Position numbers and translations under genes: made by a program. A stretch of DNA of 64,000 bases from Erythrobacter sp. SCSIO 43205 (GTDB lineage: Bacteria; Pseudomonadota; Alphaproteobacteria; Sphingomonadales; Sphingomonadaceae): contig NZ_CP063202.1 in assembly GCF_019904235.1 (NCBI RefSeq), forward strand, positions 2,976,001 to 3,040,000, in the 5' to 3' direction. The notes under the pieces are model-generated. The model was not told where the DNA came from. It ran no database searches and was given only the letters and a program-made list of their open reading frames with translations. Positions 1 to 8,915 of the stretch are shown here, in pieces; the first letter of the stretch is position 1; each line of letters starts with the position of its first letter.

Positions 1-253
1 CTGCCTTTGTCTTGTCTTCCAGCTTGCCGCGAAGGTGAGCATATTGACCGACGTCCACGCCAAGGCCCGTCGCGCGGCCCGGTTGATGGGTCAGCAGGTT
101 ATAACCCACTTGCTCAAGCCAATCATCGGGGCCGAGTGATGTAACCGGGCCATCGACGCCGGTCATTTTGCATCCGGAAAGGGTGAGTGCGGTGGTTGCG
201 CTGAGCCCGGCTAAAGCTTGGCGGCGGGTCAGGCGGAATTGTGTGTTCTTCAT
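1..253 (-). CDS. DUF885-like lipoprotein, N-terminal part (truncated by window edge)
   Basis: Only the first 84 or so codons are present; the gene starts at 253 and runs off the left edge. The N-terminus has a twin-arginine-like stretch (RLTRRQALAG), a hydrophobic segment and a lipobox (LSGC, Cys28), so it is probably an exported lipoprotein. The following segment (WLEQVGYNLL ... GRATGLGVD ... LRGKLED) resembles the start of the mature part of DUF885 proteins, secreted putative peptidases of sphingomonads. The family call rests on this short piece and is tentative. It is followed upstream by the M1 peptidase on the same strand, 68 bases away. Confidence 0.55.
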   Translation of the reverse strand, partial: MKNTQFRLTRRQALAGLSATTALTLSGCKMTGVDGPVTSLGPDDWLEQVGYNLLTHQPGRATGLGVDVGQYAHLRGKLEDKTKA

Positions 254-321
254 GCCATCAGTGTGTGCCGCCCAGATGCGAGCAAGTCAATTTGCTGTTG
301 CTTGGCTTTCTTTCTCAAATG

Positions 322-2283
322 TCAGGCGGGCTCTTCATATTGAAGCGTCGCATCCACATTGCTGCGCGTGTAAGCGTGATAGCCGCTGCGCGTTTTGGCA
401 TAGATGCGCTCAGCGATGGGCTTGCCCCAAGCTGTATCGTTAAGCGCTGTGAAGAGCGGGCTTACAAATTTATTGCGCCCAACCTTTGCGAGAAAGCGTT
501 CAGCCTGAGGCACCGCAGGATCGTATTGATTGCGCAAAGCCGCCTCAAGCCAGAGAAACAAGACCTCATTGTTGGCCGATTGCGAAAGGCCAAGGCTATT
601 ATCGAGCGCCGCAAGCTGCTCTGCTGACAGTTCGTCTGGCAATTCCTCCAGAAAACGGCGCTGTTCTGCCGCTGTCCAGCCGCGCCAGACATCGCCTTCA
701 GGAAGCGTGCCTGCGTTCGCATAGGCTGCAACCGCATTATCGACCTCGGCAAAAGCTTGTGGATCGGGCTTTGACGCATTCGCTGGTAGCCCGGTGCCGT
801 AAACCCATTCGTCCAGCATCAATTGCTCTTCCAGTTCAGCATCGCCCTTGATGAGCTTTTCGCGCAGATCTGCGAGGAACATCTCGGATGTAACGGGCTG
901 AAAGGCGTGGCTGTCAAACCATTGGGTTAGCCAGGCATCGAACGTCTCACGCCCGATGATGTTCTCCACTGTGCGCAAGAAAATCGTGCCTTTATCGTAA
1001 ATCGCAAATCCGCGTGTTGCGAACGGGCTGATTTCGTCAGGCGTGCGCATGGCTGTCGCAGGATTGTCTGCGCCTGCATTTTCGATCCCCTCAACAAGGC
1101 CCGCATAGCTCAACGCATACTCCTGCTCTGCGCGTTTTTTTCCATAGACTTCCTCAACGATGCGGTTTTCGAAATAGGAGGTGACGCCCTCGTTAAGCCA
1201 CCCATCGCGCCAGCTTGAATAGGTGGTGAGATTGCCAGACCAGCTGTGCGCCAATTCATGCGCAACCAGCCCGTTATTGGAGCGGTCCCCAGCGATGAAG
1301 GTCGGCGTGAGAAAGGTCATCACCGGGTTTTCCATCCCACCATAAGGAAAGGCGGGCGGCAGGACGATCATGTCATATCTGCCCCAGCGATAGTCACCAA
1401 ACAGCGCAATACCAGCATCAATCAACGCTTCTGTGTCGCCCACTTCCTGCGCAGCCGCTTCGATGACTTCCGGCTCTGCCCATACGCCAGAGCGCGGTCC
1501 AAGCTCGCGGAACTCAATATTGCCCGCAGCAATCGCGATAAGGTAGGGCGGGACGGCATTATTCATTACAAAAGAAAAAGCGCGCCGACTGCCTTCTTCC
1601 TCTTGCGGATCGCCCTGGACGACGCCGCTCATGACAACATTAAGGGGCTCAGGCGCCGAGATGGTTGCTTCCCACGTCTGACGAATGCCGGGGCTGTCCT
1701 GTGTCGGGATCCAAGTGCGATTGTTGATCGCTTGCCCCTGGCTGAAAAGAAACGGATATTCGCCGCCCGCTGTCTGCTCGGGGCTTAACCATTGCAATGC
1801 CTCGGCTTGTGGAGCCGACATATATTCGATCGTGATGCGGTGCGTTGGCGCAAGTTCGCCTTCTGCAAGACTGGCGTCGCGTTCCAGCGTTTGAGCCGGA
1901 AGCTGGATGGTCAAAGGTTCACCCTTGCCTTCGACCGTGTCGCCAAGTGCAAACGCCAAATCATTGCCAGCCTCATCGGTGACGGCAGAAATACGAAGCC
2001 CGTTGGAATCGAGAATGATTTCCTCTGCGTTCTGGCTTGCCAAAACATCAAGTACCGCCGTCCCACCGATTGTCTTTGCCTCAAAATCCACTGCCAGATC
2101 GAGGTCCAGATGCGTGACGCGCGCCTCTTGCGGCTTTGCAAAAGTCTGATCGTCAAAGGCCTCTTTGCTCGTCAGAATAGGCGCGATTGGGCCGCGCGTG
2201 CCTGTATCGCTCGAAATCAGATCGCCGCACCCGGCAATAAGAAACAGGCAGGGAAGGAGAAGAACTTGGATGAAAGCGCGCAT
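322..2283 (-). CDS. M1 family metallopeptidase, exported lipoprotein
   Basis: A 653-residue zinc aminopeptidase of the M1 (gluzincin) family. The start at 2283 gives a lipoprotein signal peptide (MRAFIQVLLLPCLFLIAGC), which an upstream start in the same frame would spoil. The exopeptidase motif reads GGMEN (about residues 315-319) and the zinc site is HELAH (about 342-346) with the downstream glutamate in WLNEG (about 365). The predicted product sits in the periplasm or outer membrane and trims N-terminal residues from peptides. It lies between a DUF885-like gene and tRNA-Ser, with no sign of an operon beyond co-orientation. Confidence 0.9.
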   Translation of the reverse strand: MRAFIQVLLLPCLFLIAGCGDLISSDTGTRGPIAPILTSKEAFDDQTFAKPQEARVTHLDLDLAVDFEAKTIGGTAVLDVLASQNAEEIILDSNGLRISAVTDEAGNDLAFALGDTVEGKGEPLTIQLPAQTLERDASLAEGELAPTHRITIEYMSAPQAEALQWLSPEQTAGGEYPFLFSQGQAINNRTWIPTQDSPGIRQTWEATISAPEPLNVVMSGVVQGDPQEEEGSRRAFSFVMNNAVPPYLIAIAAGNIEFRELGPRSGVWAEPEVIEAAAQEVGDTEALIDAGIALFGDYRWGRYDMIVLPPAFPYGGMENPVMTFLTPTFIAGDRSNNGLVAHELAHSWSGNLTTYSSWRDGWLNEGVTSYFENRIVEEVYGKKRAEQEYALSYAGLVEGIENAGADNPATAMRTPDEISPFATRGFAIYDKGTIFLRTVENIIGRETFDAWLTQWFDSHAFQPVTSEMFLADLREKLIKGDAELEEQLMLDEWVYGTGLPANASKPDPQAFAEVDNAVAAYANAGTLPEGDVWRGWTAAEQRRFLEELPDELSAEQLAALDNSLGLSQSANNEVLFLWLEAALRNQYDPAVPQAERFLAKVGRNKFVSPLFTALNDTAWGKPIAERIYAKTRSGYHAYTRSNVDATLQYEEPA

Positions 2284-2417
2284 CGCGATGTCCTGATGGT
2301 TTTGGTGGCAGGTGCTGATTGCCAGCGTGAATTGCACAATACGCCGCGCGTTGCCAGCCACCAATCAAGCGCGCAAGCGTGTGCGAGCCTGCGTGATGTG
2401 CCCAAGGTAGAAATAAA

Positions 2418-2507
2418 TGGCGGAGAGACAGGGATTCGAACCCTGGGTACTCGTGAGAGCACAACGGTTTTCGAGACCGCCCCGTTCGACCACTCCGGCA
2501 TCTCTCC
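2418..2507 (-). tRNA. tRNA-Ser(CGA)
   Basis: Read on the minus strand, the sequence folds as a class II tRNA. The 7-bp acceptor stem is GGAGAGA/TCTCTCC with discriminator G and an encoded CCA (2418-2420). The anticodon loop is CTCGAAA, giving anticodon CGA, with a long variable arm and a TTCGAAT T-loop. It decodes UCG serine codons. It stands alone, 134 bases upstream of the M1 peptidase start. Confidence 0.95.
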
Positions 2508-2713
2508 GCATATCCTTGTGCACTGCTACTTTGCCGCGATTGCGCGAATCCAGTCTGGTCTGTGACTGTCATCAGACACACAAGAAGCGCGCCCGTTACA
2601 CGCCAGCCTAGCGCTTGCCAAGGGTTGTTGGACAACAAAATGCGGGCATATCTGGCAAGCCATGCGCCAAACCGCTTGTTTTGCAGCCGTAAAGGTCCAT
2701 ATTCTCCGCTACT

Positions 2714-3094
2714 ATGGAACGCTCTCAATTCTTCTCCAATCAGGCGGGCCGTACCATCACTGCCCCGCGGCAAACCCGCAGCCGCTTTGGTATTGGTGAA
2801 GTGGTCCGCCATCGCATTTTCGGATTTCGCGGCGTCGTTTTCGACGTGGACCCGGTCTTTGCCAACAGCGAAGAATGGTATCAGTCGATCCCCGAAGAGA
2901 TGCGCCCCTCGCGCGAGCAGCCGTTCTATCACTTGCTCGCTGAAAACGACGAATCGTCCTATGTGGCGTATGTCAGTCAGGGCAATCTTGTGCCTGACAG
3001 CGAAGGGGGACCGGTCGACCACCCAACCGTCCCTGAACTGTTCGAGCAGTTCAAGGACGGACGCTATCGGATGCGCCGCTCTCTAACGCACTGA
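2714..3094 (+). CDS. hspQ: Heat shock protein HspQ / YccV-like
   Basis: A 126-residue protein of the HspQ (hemimethylated-DNA-binding, YccV-like) family. The core runs from about residue 24 to 112: the GIGEVVRHRIFGFRGVVFDVDP stretch (given here only as a landmark starting GIGEVVRH), WYQSIP, QPFYHLL and SYVAYVSQGNLVPD are all typical. In enterobacteria HspQ is a small stress protein that modulates Lon-dependent proteolysis and was first seen as binding hemimethylated oriC; the role here is inferred from family. It converges with the ABC permease gene, ten bases separating the two stops. Confidence 0.88.
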   Translation: MERSQFFSNQAGRTITAPRQTRSRFGIGEVVRHRIFGFRGVVFDVDPVFANSEEWYQSIPEEMRPSREQPFYHLLAENDESSYVAYVSQGNLVPDSEGGPVDHPTVPELFEQFKDGRYRMRRSLTH

Positions 3095-3104
3095 TTGTCT
3101 CGAC

Positions 3105-3992
3105 TTAGCTTTTGAGCTTCCAGCCTGCGCGAAGGACCGCGTAAACCGCGAGCGCGATGGCAAGGTTAAAGACGCCAATGCCGACGGCAGCTGTCGCAAC
3201 AGCGCCAGCACTGCCAATGTCGCTTTGACCAAGGAAGCCATAGCGGAAACCTGAAATCACATAGAAGAACGGATTGGCGCGGCTCACCGCCTGGAAGGCG
3301 GGGGCAAGGTTATCAATCACATAAAACGTGCCCGACAAAAGCGATAATGGGGCGACGACAAAATTGCTGATCGCGGCATTATGATCAAACTTTTCGGCCC
3401 AGATAGAGGTCGCAAGACCGATCAGCGCCAACATTATTGAGCCCATGAGGCCAAACCAGATGACCGCCCATATATGCTCCACGCCAAGCGAAACGCCCGG
3501 CCATAAAAGCATCGCCAGACCTACGGCACCGCCAACGAAAATCGCCCGCGTGACCGCTGCACCAACGATCGCTGCCATCATCTCGCCCGGCGACAAGGGC
3601 GGCATGAGGTAGTCAATGATGGTGCCCTGTATCTTCCCGCCAAGCAGTGAGAAGGAAGAATTGGCAAAGGCGTTCTGCATCATTCCCATGACGATAAGGC
3701 CAGGTGCGACAAAGCTTGCAAACTCCACTCCCAGCACCTCGCGCCCTCCCCGGCCAAGCGCGACCGTGAAGATAATCAAGAACAGCAAGGTGGTGACCGC
3801 CGGTGCCCAGATCGTCTGCGTCTGGACCTTGAGAAAGCGGCGCACCTCCTTCATATAGAGGGCAAATAACCCTACGCGGTTGATTCCGGTGATGACCGGA
3901 ACGCCGCGCGGGGGGAACCGGGTGCTGCGGCTTGTGTCACTCTTTTGGGAAGCGCCCGCGCTTTGCGGTGTGGCTGAAAGGTCTCTTTCCAT
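3105..3992 (-). CDS. ABC-2 type transporter permease
   Basis: A 295-residue integral membrane protein with six predicted hydrophobic segments after a 40-residue polar N-terminus (for example TIWAPAVTTLLFLIIFTVAL and the glycine/alanine-rich segments up to the C-terminal YAVLRAGWKLKS). The layout and the conserved FVAPGLIVMGMMQNAF and YVISGFRYGF stretches fit ABC-2 (YadH/NodJ-like) permeases, which form the channel of exporters of lipids or polysaccharides. No ATPase gene is adjacent, so its partner must be encoded elsewhere. The substrate is unknown. Confidence 0.82.
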   Translation of the reverse strand: MERDLSATPQSAGASQKSDTSRSTRFPPRGVPVITGINRVGLFALYMKEVRRFLKVQTQTIWAPAVTTLLFLIIFTVALGRGGREVLGVEFASFVAPGLIVMGMMQNAFANSSFSLLGGKIQGTIIDYLMPPLSPGEMMAAIVGAAVTRAIFVGGAVGLAMLLWPGVSLGVEHIWAVIWFGLMGSIMLALIGLATSIWAEKFDHNAAISNFVVAPLSLLSGTFYVIDNLAPAFQAVSRANPFFYVISGFRYGFLGQSDIGSAGAVATAAVGIGVFNLAIALAVYAVLRAGWKLKS

Positions 3993-4083
3993 GAGATTTG
4001 CGACTAAGGCCTCTGGCGCATCGTGACAAGCTGCCTATCTAAAGATGGCGAATTAAGACACGCCTAGAAAGAACGGACGTTTT

Positions 4084-4776
4084 ATGAGTTGGACTGACGA
4101 GCGGATCGAGACGCTCAAAAAGCTGTGGGAAGGCGGTTCAACCGCCAGCCAGATCGCTGAAGAATTGGGCGGAGTGAGCCGCAATGCCGTTATCGGCAAG
4201 GCGCACCGTCTGGGACTGAAATCGCGTCCGTCTCCGGTGAAAGCGGGCGACAAGAAGAAAAAGGCAACGGCTAAAAAGCCGGCGACCAAAGCAGCGCCTA
4301 AAAAGGCGGCGACCACTGCGGCAAAACCCGCAGCACAGCCTGCCCCTTCTCCAACTCCTGCGCCAGCGCCTGCCCCTGCGGCGAAAGCGACTGCGGCTCC
4401 GGTCAACAGCCAGCCTGTGCCAAACCCGACGCCCGATCTTCCCAAGATCGTGTCGGTTGGACCAGGCGGATTTTTGCGCCAGGGCCCCGGCGATCAGCAA
4501 GCGCCCATCCCGCCCGCTCCGCCACGCCGATTGGTGCCAGCCAAGCCCGATCCATCAATCGCTGACAAGACGAGCCTTCTGGACCTTTCAGACAAGGTTT
4601 GCCGCTGGCCCATGGGTCACCCGGGCGAACCGGATTTTCACTTCTGCGGCAATGCCGTAAATCCAGGCTTCCCTTATTGCGTCGAGCATTGCGGGCGCGC
4701 CTATCAGGCACAGTTGCCACGCGGCGCGCGCAGACCCCCACCACCGCTTCCCTTTGGCGGGCCCCGCGTACGCTAG
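4084..4776 (+). CDS. gcrA: GcrA family cell cycle regulator
   Basis: A 230-residue protein. Residues 1-47 form the conserved helix-turn-helix of GcrA (MSWTDERIETLKKLWEGG ..., then SRNAVIGKAHRLGL). A Lys/Ala/Pro-rich disordered linker (about 50-140) leads to a C-terminal domain (about 160-220) with Cys/His residues (CRWPMGHPGEPDFHFCG, YCVEHC), the part that contacts RNA polymerase sigma70 in Caulobacter. GcrA activates transcription at CcrM-methylated GANTC promoters and is a marker of Alphaproteobacteria. It is followed by a Rho-independent terminator. Confidence 0.95.
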   Translation: MSWTDERIETLKKLWEGGSTASQIAEELGGVSRNAVIGKAHRLGLKSRPSPVKAGDKKKKATAKKPATKAAPKKAATTAAKPAAQPAPSPTPAPAPAPAAKATAAPVNSQPVPNPTPDLPKIVSVGPGGFLRQGPGDQQAPIPPAPPRRLVPAKPDPSIADKTSLLDLSDKVCRWPMGHPGEPDFHFCGNAVNPGFPYCVEHCGRAYQAQLPRGARRPPPPLPFGGPRVR

Positions 4777-4832
4777 GACAGCGCGCGCTGGATCAGGAGT
4801 GCGCTCGGCCAGCACTCATTCAAACACATCAC

Positions 4833-4868
4833 AAGGCCCGGTTGCTCGCAAAGCTTCCGGGCCTTTTT
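4833..4868 (+). terminator. Rho-independent terminator after gcrA
   Basis: The perfect 9-bp stem AAGGCCCGG/CCGGGCCTT closes a short loop and is followed by a T-run. It lies 57 bases downstream of the gcrA stop and 19 bases before the next start codon. Confidence 0.85.
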
Positions 4869-4887
4869 CATAGAGGAGATAACGCCC

Positions 4888-5412
4888 ATGCCCCTGTCTT
4901 TGCATCAAGCCTTCGTGCCCAGCGCGCTTCAAATGCTTGGAACCGCTCAGCATTTGCTCACCAAAACCGAAAGCTGGTGTGCGGAAAAGGACTGCGACCA
5001 TGATGCCATCCTCAACGCGCGGCTGATCGAGGATATGCTGCCCTTCACCTATCAGATCAAATCCGTGGCTGAGCACACTGCAGGCGCGATCGAAGCGCTT
5101 GGTGAGGGCGTGTATAGCCCCGACCTCACCCCGCCGCCCACCACTTTCGACGGGCTTCGGGAGAAACTCTCCCATGCAAAAAGCGTGATGGAAGGTCTGG
5201 ATGAAGCCGAAATGGAAAGCTGGATAGGGCGCGATATGCGCTTTGAATTCAAAACCACCCGGCTGGATTTCACGGTCGAGGATTTCCTGTTGAGCTTTAG
5301 CCAACCCAATTTCTATTTCCATTGCAGCGCCGCCTATTCGATTGCGCGTCATCTGGGTGTGCCTATTGGCAAGACAGACTTTCTGGGCCGGATGCGGATC
5401 AGGAGCGCTTAA
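4888..5412 (+). CDS. DUF1993 family protein
   Basis: A 174-residue helical protein matching DUF1993 over its whole length (MPLSLHQAFVPSALQML at the start, LIEDMLPFTYQI, FLLSFSQPNFYFH, HLGVPIGKTDFLGR at the end). These proteins resemble the DinB-like four-helix bundle; no biochemical function is established. The start has a GAGGAG ribosome site in the sequence just after the gcrA terminator. It ends four bases before the DUF481 gene starts and is probably cotranscribed with it. Confidence 0.85.
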   Translation: MPLSLHQAFVPSALQMLGTAQHLLTKTESWCAEKDCDHDAILNARLIEDMLPFTYQIKSVAEHTAGAIEALGEGVYSPDLTPPPTTFDGLREKLSHAKSVMEGLDEAEMESWIGRDMRFEFKTTRLDFTVEDFLLSFSQPNFYFHCSAAYSIARHLGVPIGKTDFLGRMRIRSA

Positions 5413-5416
5413 ACCA

Positions 5417-6340
5417 ATGACAGCACTAACACTGAAAACTGGCGCATTTGCGCTCTGTCTCGCCGCGATCCCCACTGCCGCTCACGCAGAATTGCCAGAG
5501 CCGGTGCGCGCAATGATCGATGCTGCGATTGAAACAGGCGATGAAACCAAAGTGCGCACGGTTATCGAGCTGGCCCGCACCACCAATCCAGATGACGCAA
5601 GCGAACTGGATGTTATCCTCGCCAATTTCGAACAGGAGCTGGAGCAACAGCAACGCCTGGCAAAGGCTGCTGAGGAAGAGGAAATCCGTTCCGCGGGTCT
5701 TCTTGAAAACTGGTCCGGCAAAGGCGAGCTTGGCGCTTTCATGTCGTCAGGCAATGCCGATAACACAGGGGTCACAGCCAGCCTCGGTCTTACCAAAGAT
5801 GGCATCAACTGGCGTCACAAATTGCGCGGACGTGCCGATTACCAGCGCACAGAAGGGGTGACGACGCGCGAGCAGTTCCTTGCCGCCTACGAGGTCAATT
5901 ACAAGATTTCCGACCGCTTGTTTGCCTATGCCCTTGGCCAATATGAACGCGACCGTTTTCAAGGGTTTGGCGCGCGCTATTCAGCATCGGGCGGTCTTGG
6001 CTATGATGTCCTGACCGAGGGACCGACGCTTTCGGTGAAGGCGGGCCCGGCATGGCGGCGCACCGAACTTATCGCAGGGGGCAGCACCAGCAATCTTGCC
6101 GGTCTTGCCGCCGCTGATTTTGACTGGGCGCTGACCGATACGATCACCTTCACACAAGATGCCAACGCGCTTATTCAATCAGGTTCGAGCACCTTTGTGT
6201 CTGACACCGGTTTTCAAGCCTCGATTTCTGACGCCTTGTCGGTGCGCCTCTCTTACACGGTTGAACACGACACCGATCCGCCTGTTGGCGCAGTCAAGAC
6301 CGACACGCTAAGCCGGATCACGGTGATTTACGGATTTTAA
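5417..6340 (+). CDS. DUF481 family outer-membrane protein
   Basis: A 307-residue exported protein. The start at 5417 gives a good signal peptide ending AAHA; an in-frame upstream start would overlap the DUF1993 gene and bury it. Residues 20-100 are helical and acidic, with a coiled-coil stretch (FEQELEQQQRLAKAAEEEE). Residues 105-307 have the alternating pattern of amphipathic beta strands and a terminal aromatic residue (ITVIYGF), as in DUF481 beta barrels (YdiY-like, salt-induced outer-membrane proteins). The outer-membrane location is inferred from this; the function is unknown. Confidence 0.85.
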   Translation: MTALTLKTGAFALCLAAIPTAAHAELPEPVRAMIDAAIETGDETKVRTVIELARTTNPDDASELDVILANFEQELEQQQRLAKAAEEEEIRSAGLLENWSGKGELGAFMSSGNADNTGVTASLGLTKDGINWRHKLRGRADYQRTEGVTTREQFLAAYEVNYKISDRLFAYALGQYERDRFQGFGARYSASGGLGYDVLTEGPTLSVKAGPAWRRTELIAGGSTSNLAGLAAADFDWALTDTITFTQDANALIQSGSSTFVSDTGFQASISDALSVRLSYTVEHDTDPPVGAVKTDTLSRITVIYGF

Positions 6341-6412
6341 CGACATGGTGGGAGCAAAAATTTTTTCGCCCCACCCCCATAAAATATTATTTAATTCAAT
6401 ATTTTACGCATT

Positions 6413-6478
6413 ATCGCTGCCACCGATTAATGTGATCGCATAATTCAATTGTGCTGCGACGCAACAAATTCATATCTG
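6413..6478 (+). promoter_or_regulatory. OxyR-like operator and promoter of ahpC
   Basis: Four tetranucleotides at 6413-6449 follow the OxyR tetramer pattern with exact 7-base spacing: ATCG-N7-CGAT-N7-ATCG-N7-CAAT (OxyR consensus ATAG-N7-CTAT-N7-ATAG-N7-CTAT). Immediately after lies a possible -35 (TTGTGC, 6449-6454) and, 18 bases on, a -10 (TATCTG, 6473-6478), 53 bases before the ahpC start. An activator site abutting the -35 suits OxyR-type activation of a peroxidase gene. The match of spacing is seen; binding is inferred. Confidence 0.55.
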
Positions 6479-6530
6479 GCGCATTGTAAGTTCAAACACT
6501 CTTTTCAAAGTCCAAACAGAAGGAACAATC

Positions 6531-7097
6531 ATGGGTATTATCGGATCAACCGTTCAACCGTTCAAAGCGACCGCCTTTCAGGCCGGCAAAGACTTCTTTG
6601 ACGTCACCGAAAAGGACATCGAGGGCAAGTGGGCTGTTTTCTTCTTCTATCCCGCTGACTGGACCTTTGTGTGCCCGACTGAGCTTGAAGATATGGGCGA
6701 AAAATACGCCACGCTTCAGGATATGGGTGTCGAAGTCTACGCAGTCAGCACCGACACGCACTTCAGCCACAAGGCATGGCACGACAATTCTGAAAAGATT
6801 GGCAAGCTGAACTTCCCATTCCTTGGCGACCAGCTTCACACTCTGTCCAAGCAGTTTGGCGTTCTTCGTGAAGAAATGGGCCTTGCTGACCGCGCGACCT
6901 TCGTTGTCGATCCTGACGGCGTGATCCAGATCATGGAAATCACCTGCGAAGGCGTTGGCCGCAACGCGAACGAACTCACCCGCAAGATTAAAGCAGCACA
7001 ATATGTGCGCGAAAACCCCGGCCAAGTGTGCCCGGCAGCATGGGAAGAAGGCACCGACACGCTTGCCCCATCGCTTGATCTCGTTGGTAAAATCTAA
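6531..7097 (+). CDS. ahpC: Alkyl hydroperoxide reductase subunit C (peroxiredoxin)
   Basis: A 188-residue typical 2-Cys peroxiredoxin. The peroxidatic cysteine is Cys48 in FYPADWTFVCPTE, the resolving cysteine lies in VCPAAW (about 167), and the C-terminal tail follows. It reduces hydrogen peroxide, organic hydroperoxides and peroxynitrite in the cytoplasm and is recycled by AhpF, encoded downstream. A ribosome site (AGAAGGA) precedes the start. The AT-rich upstream region carries an OxyR-like site. Confidence 0.97.
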   Translation: MGIIGSTVQPFKATAFQAGKDFFDVTEKDIEGKWAVFFFYPADWTFVCPTELEDMGEKYATLQDMGVEVYAVSTDTHFSHKAWHDNSEKIGKLNFPFLGDQLHTLSKQFGVLREEMGLADRATFVVDPDGVIQIMEITCEGVGRNANELTRKIKAAQYVRENPGQVCPAAWEEGTDTLAPSLDLVGKI

Positions 7098-7215
7098 CCC
7101 TCGGTAGTTTCTTACCGAACTTCGGGCGGCGGCGCGCTTGGTTCTCCCTCTCCCTTTCCAAGCCGCCACGCCCAACCCACCTAGGTGCCATTTTGCACCA
7201 AGGTTGAAATGGGCC

Positions 7216-7262
7216 GGAAGCGCCTCCCCGTCTCCCTCTCTCCCATTGGGTGAGGCGTTTCC
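7216..7262 (+). other. Hairpin in the ahpC-ahpF spacer
   Basis: GGAAGCGCCTC and GAGGCGTTTCC can pair across a pyrimidine-rich loop, and a smaller hairpin (GGTGC/GCACC) lies just before, at about 7183-7200. The 228-base spacer holds no gene. No T-run follows, so this may be an attenuator or an mRNA-processing element that sets the AhpC:AhpF ratio rather than a full terminator; that is inference. Confidence 0.4.
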
Positions 7263-7325
7263 GGTTCGTCTCTGAACTCGCACAAAGCTGCACCGGCTGC
7301 TCACCAGAACCTCAGGAACATCGTC

Positions 7326-8915
7326 ATGCTCGATACCAATATGCAAACCCAGCTGAAGCAATATCTCGGCAATTTGCGCGAGCCAGTGGAGCTTGTCGCT
7401 TCGCTCGACGAGAGCGATACGGCCAAGCAAACGCGCGAGTTGCTGACCCAGATCGCCGATCTTCACGATATGGTGAGCGTAAGCTTTGATGGCACGCATG
7501 AGCGCAAGCCAAGCTTCATCATTCGCCGCGGGTCCGATGCGACCAAATGGGTCCGGTTCGCCGGGCTTCCGCTGGGTCACGAATTCACCTCTCTTGTTCT
7601 CGCGCTGCTCTGGGCTGGTGGTCACCCGCCTAAGGTCGACCCTGATCTTGTCCAGCAGGCGCGCGCCCTTGAAGGCGACTATGAATTCGAGATGTTCTTC
7701 TCGCTCTCGTGCCACAATTGCCCCGACGTTGTTCAGGCGCTCACTCTCATGGCGCTTGAGAATCCGCGCGTGACCGCAACCTTGATTGAAGGCGGCGCGT
7801 TCAAGGACGAAGTTGAAGAGCGCGGCATTCTTGCTGTGCCTGCGACCTTCCTGAATGGGGAAAGTTTCTACAACGGCAAGATGGAATTGGCCGAACTCCT
7901 GTCCAAGCTCGACAGCGGCGCTGATGAAAAAGCGGCTGAAAAGCTCAACGCCAAAGACCCGTTTGAAGTCCTCGTCATAGGCGGCGGCCCTGCTGGCGTG
8001 GCTTCGGCAATCTATACCGCGCGCAAAGGTTTCCGCACTGGCATTGCAGCTGAACGCTTTGGCGGACAGCTGCAGGACACGCTCGGCATCGAGAACCTTC
8101 CCGGCACCAGCTACACCGAAGGGCCAAAGCTTGCAGGCGATTTGAAAACCCAAGCGAACGAGAACGGCATCGACCTCATGGACTTGGCGCGTGCTACCGA
8201 GCTTAGGCCTGCGGGCGAAGCGGGCGGTATGCACGAAGTCACGCTTGCCAATGGCGCTGTCCTCAAATCTCGTTCGCTTATCCTTTCGACCGGTGCGCGC
8301 TGGCGCAATCTGGGCGTTCCGGGTGAAGCCGAATACCGTAACAAGGGCGTGGCCTATTGCCCGCACTGCGATGGCCCGCTGTTCAAGGGCAAGCGCATTG
8401 CAGTCATCGGCGGCGGCAATTCCGGCGTTGAGGCTGCGATTGACCTTGCCAAAATCGTTGGTCACGTGACCCTCATCGAGTTCGACACCAAGCTTCGCGC
8501 CGACGAAGTGCTGCAACGCAAGCTGCGCTCGCTCCCCAATGTTGAGATCATCACCAATGGCGAGACGACCAAGATCACGGGCGATGGTTCGCGCTGCAAT
8601 GGCCTTGTCCTGAAGGACCGCGAAACAGGTGAGGAGCGTACAATCACTCTGGAAGGCGTGTTCGTTCAGATTGGCCTCGTCCCCAACACCGAATGGCTCC
8701 AAGGGACCGGCATCAATCTCACCAAATATGGTGAGATCATTGTCGACGAACACGGCGCAACTAACATCCCCGGCATCTATGCTGGCGGCGATGCGACCAT
8801 TGTCCCCGACAAACAGATCGTCGTTGCCATGGGCGAAGGCGCGAAGGCTGGCCTTGGCGCGTTTGACTATCTCATCCGCAACGAACCGGTCGAAGAAATC
8901 GCGAACGCAGCTTAA
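7326..8915 (+). CDS. ahpF: Alkyl hydroperoxide reductase subunit F
   Basis: A 529-residue flavoprotein disulfide reductase. Residues 1-200 are the N-terminal double-thioredoxin-fold domain with CHNC (Cys129/Cys132). Residues 210-529 are a thioredoxin-reductase-like module with an FAD motif ([12 protein letters not shown]), an NAD(P)H motif ([12 protein letters not shown]) and the redox-active CPHC (Cys345/Cys348). It passes electrons from NADH to AhpC. It is 228 bases downstream of ahpC in the same direction. Its TAA stop shares a TTAA palindrome with the stop of the convergent methyltransferase gene. Confidence 0.97.
   Translation: MLDTNMQTQLKQYLGNLREPVELVASLDESDTAKQTRELLTQIADLHDMVSVSFDGTHERKPSFIIRRGSDATKWVRFAGLPLGHEFTSLVLALLWAGGHPPKVDPDLVQQARALEGDYEFEMFFSLSCHNCPDVVQALTLMALENPRVTATLIEGGAFKDEVEERGILAVPATFLNGESFYNGKMELAELLSKLDSGADEKAAEKLNAKDPFEVLVIGGGPAGVASAIYTARKGFRTGIAAERFGGQLQDTLGIENLPGTSYTEGPKLAGDLKTQANENGIDLMDLARATELRPAGEAGGMHEVTLANGAVLKSRSLILSTGARWRNLGVPGEAEYRNKGVAYCPHCDGPLFKGKRIAVIGGGNSGVEAAIDLAKIVGHVTLIEFDTKLRADEVLQRKLRSLPNVEIITNGETTKITGDGSRCNGLVLKDRETGEERTITLEGVFVQIGLVPNTEWLQGTGINLTKYGEIIVDEHGATNIPGIYAGGDATIVPDKQIVVAMGEGAKAGLGAFDYLIRNEPVEEIANAA

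Noticed and set aside
2153..3022. A 289-codon minus-strand frame spanning tRNA-Ser
   Set aside because: It would run through the tRNA gene and overlap the M1 peptidase and hspQ; no family match.
6347..6376. GGTGGG ... CCCACC hairpin after the DUF481 gene as a terminator
   Set aside because: The A-run and T-run lie inside the hairpin rather than after it, so it does not fit a Rho-independent terminator.
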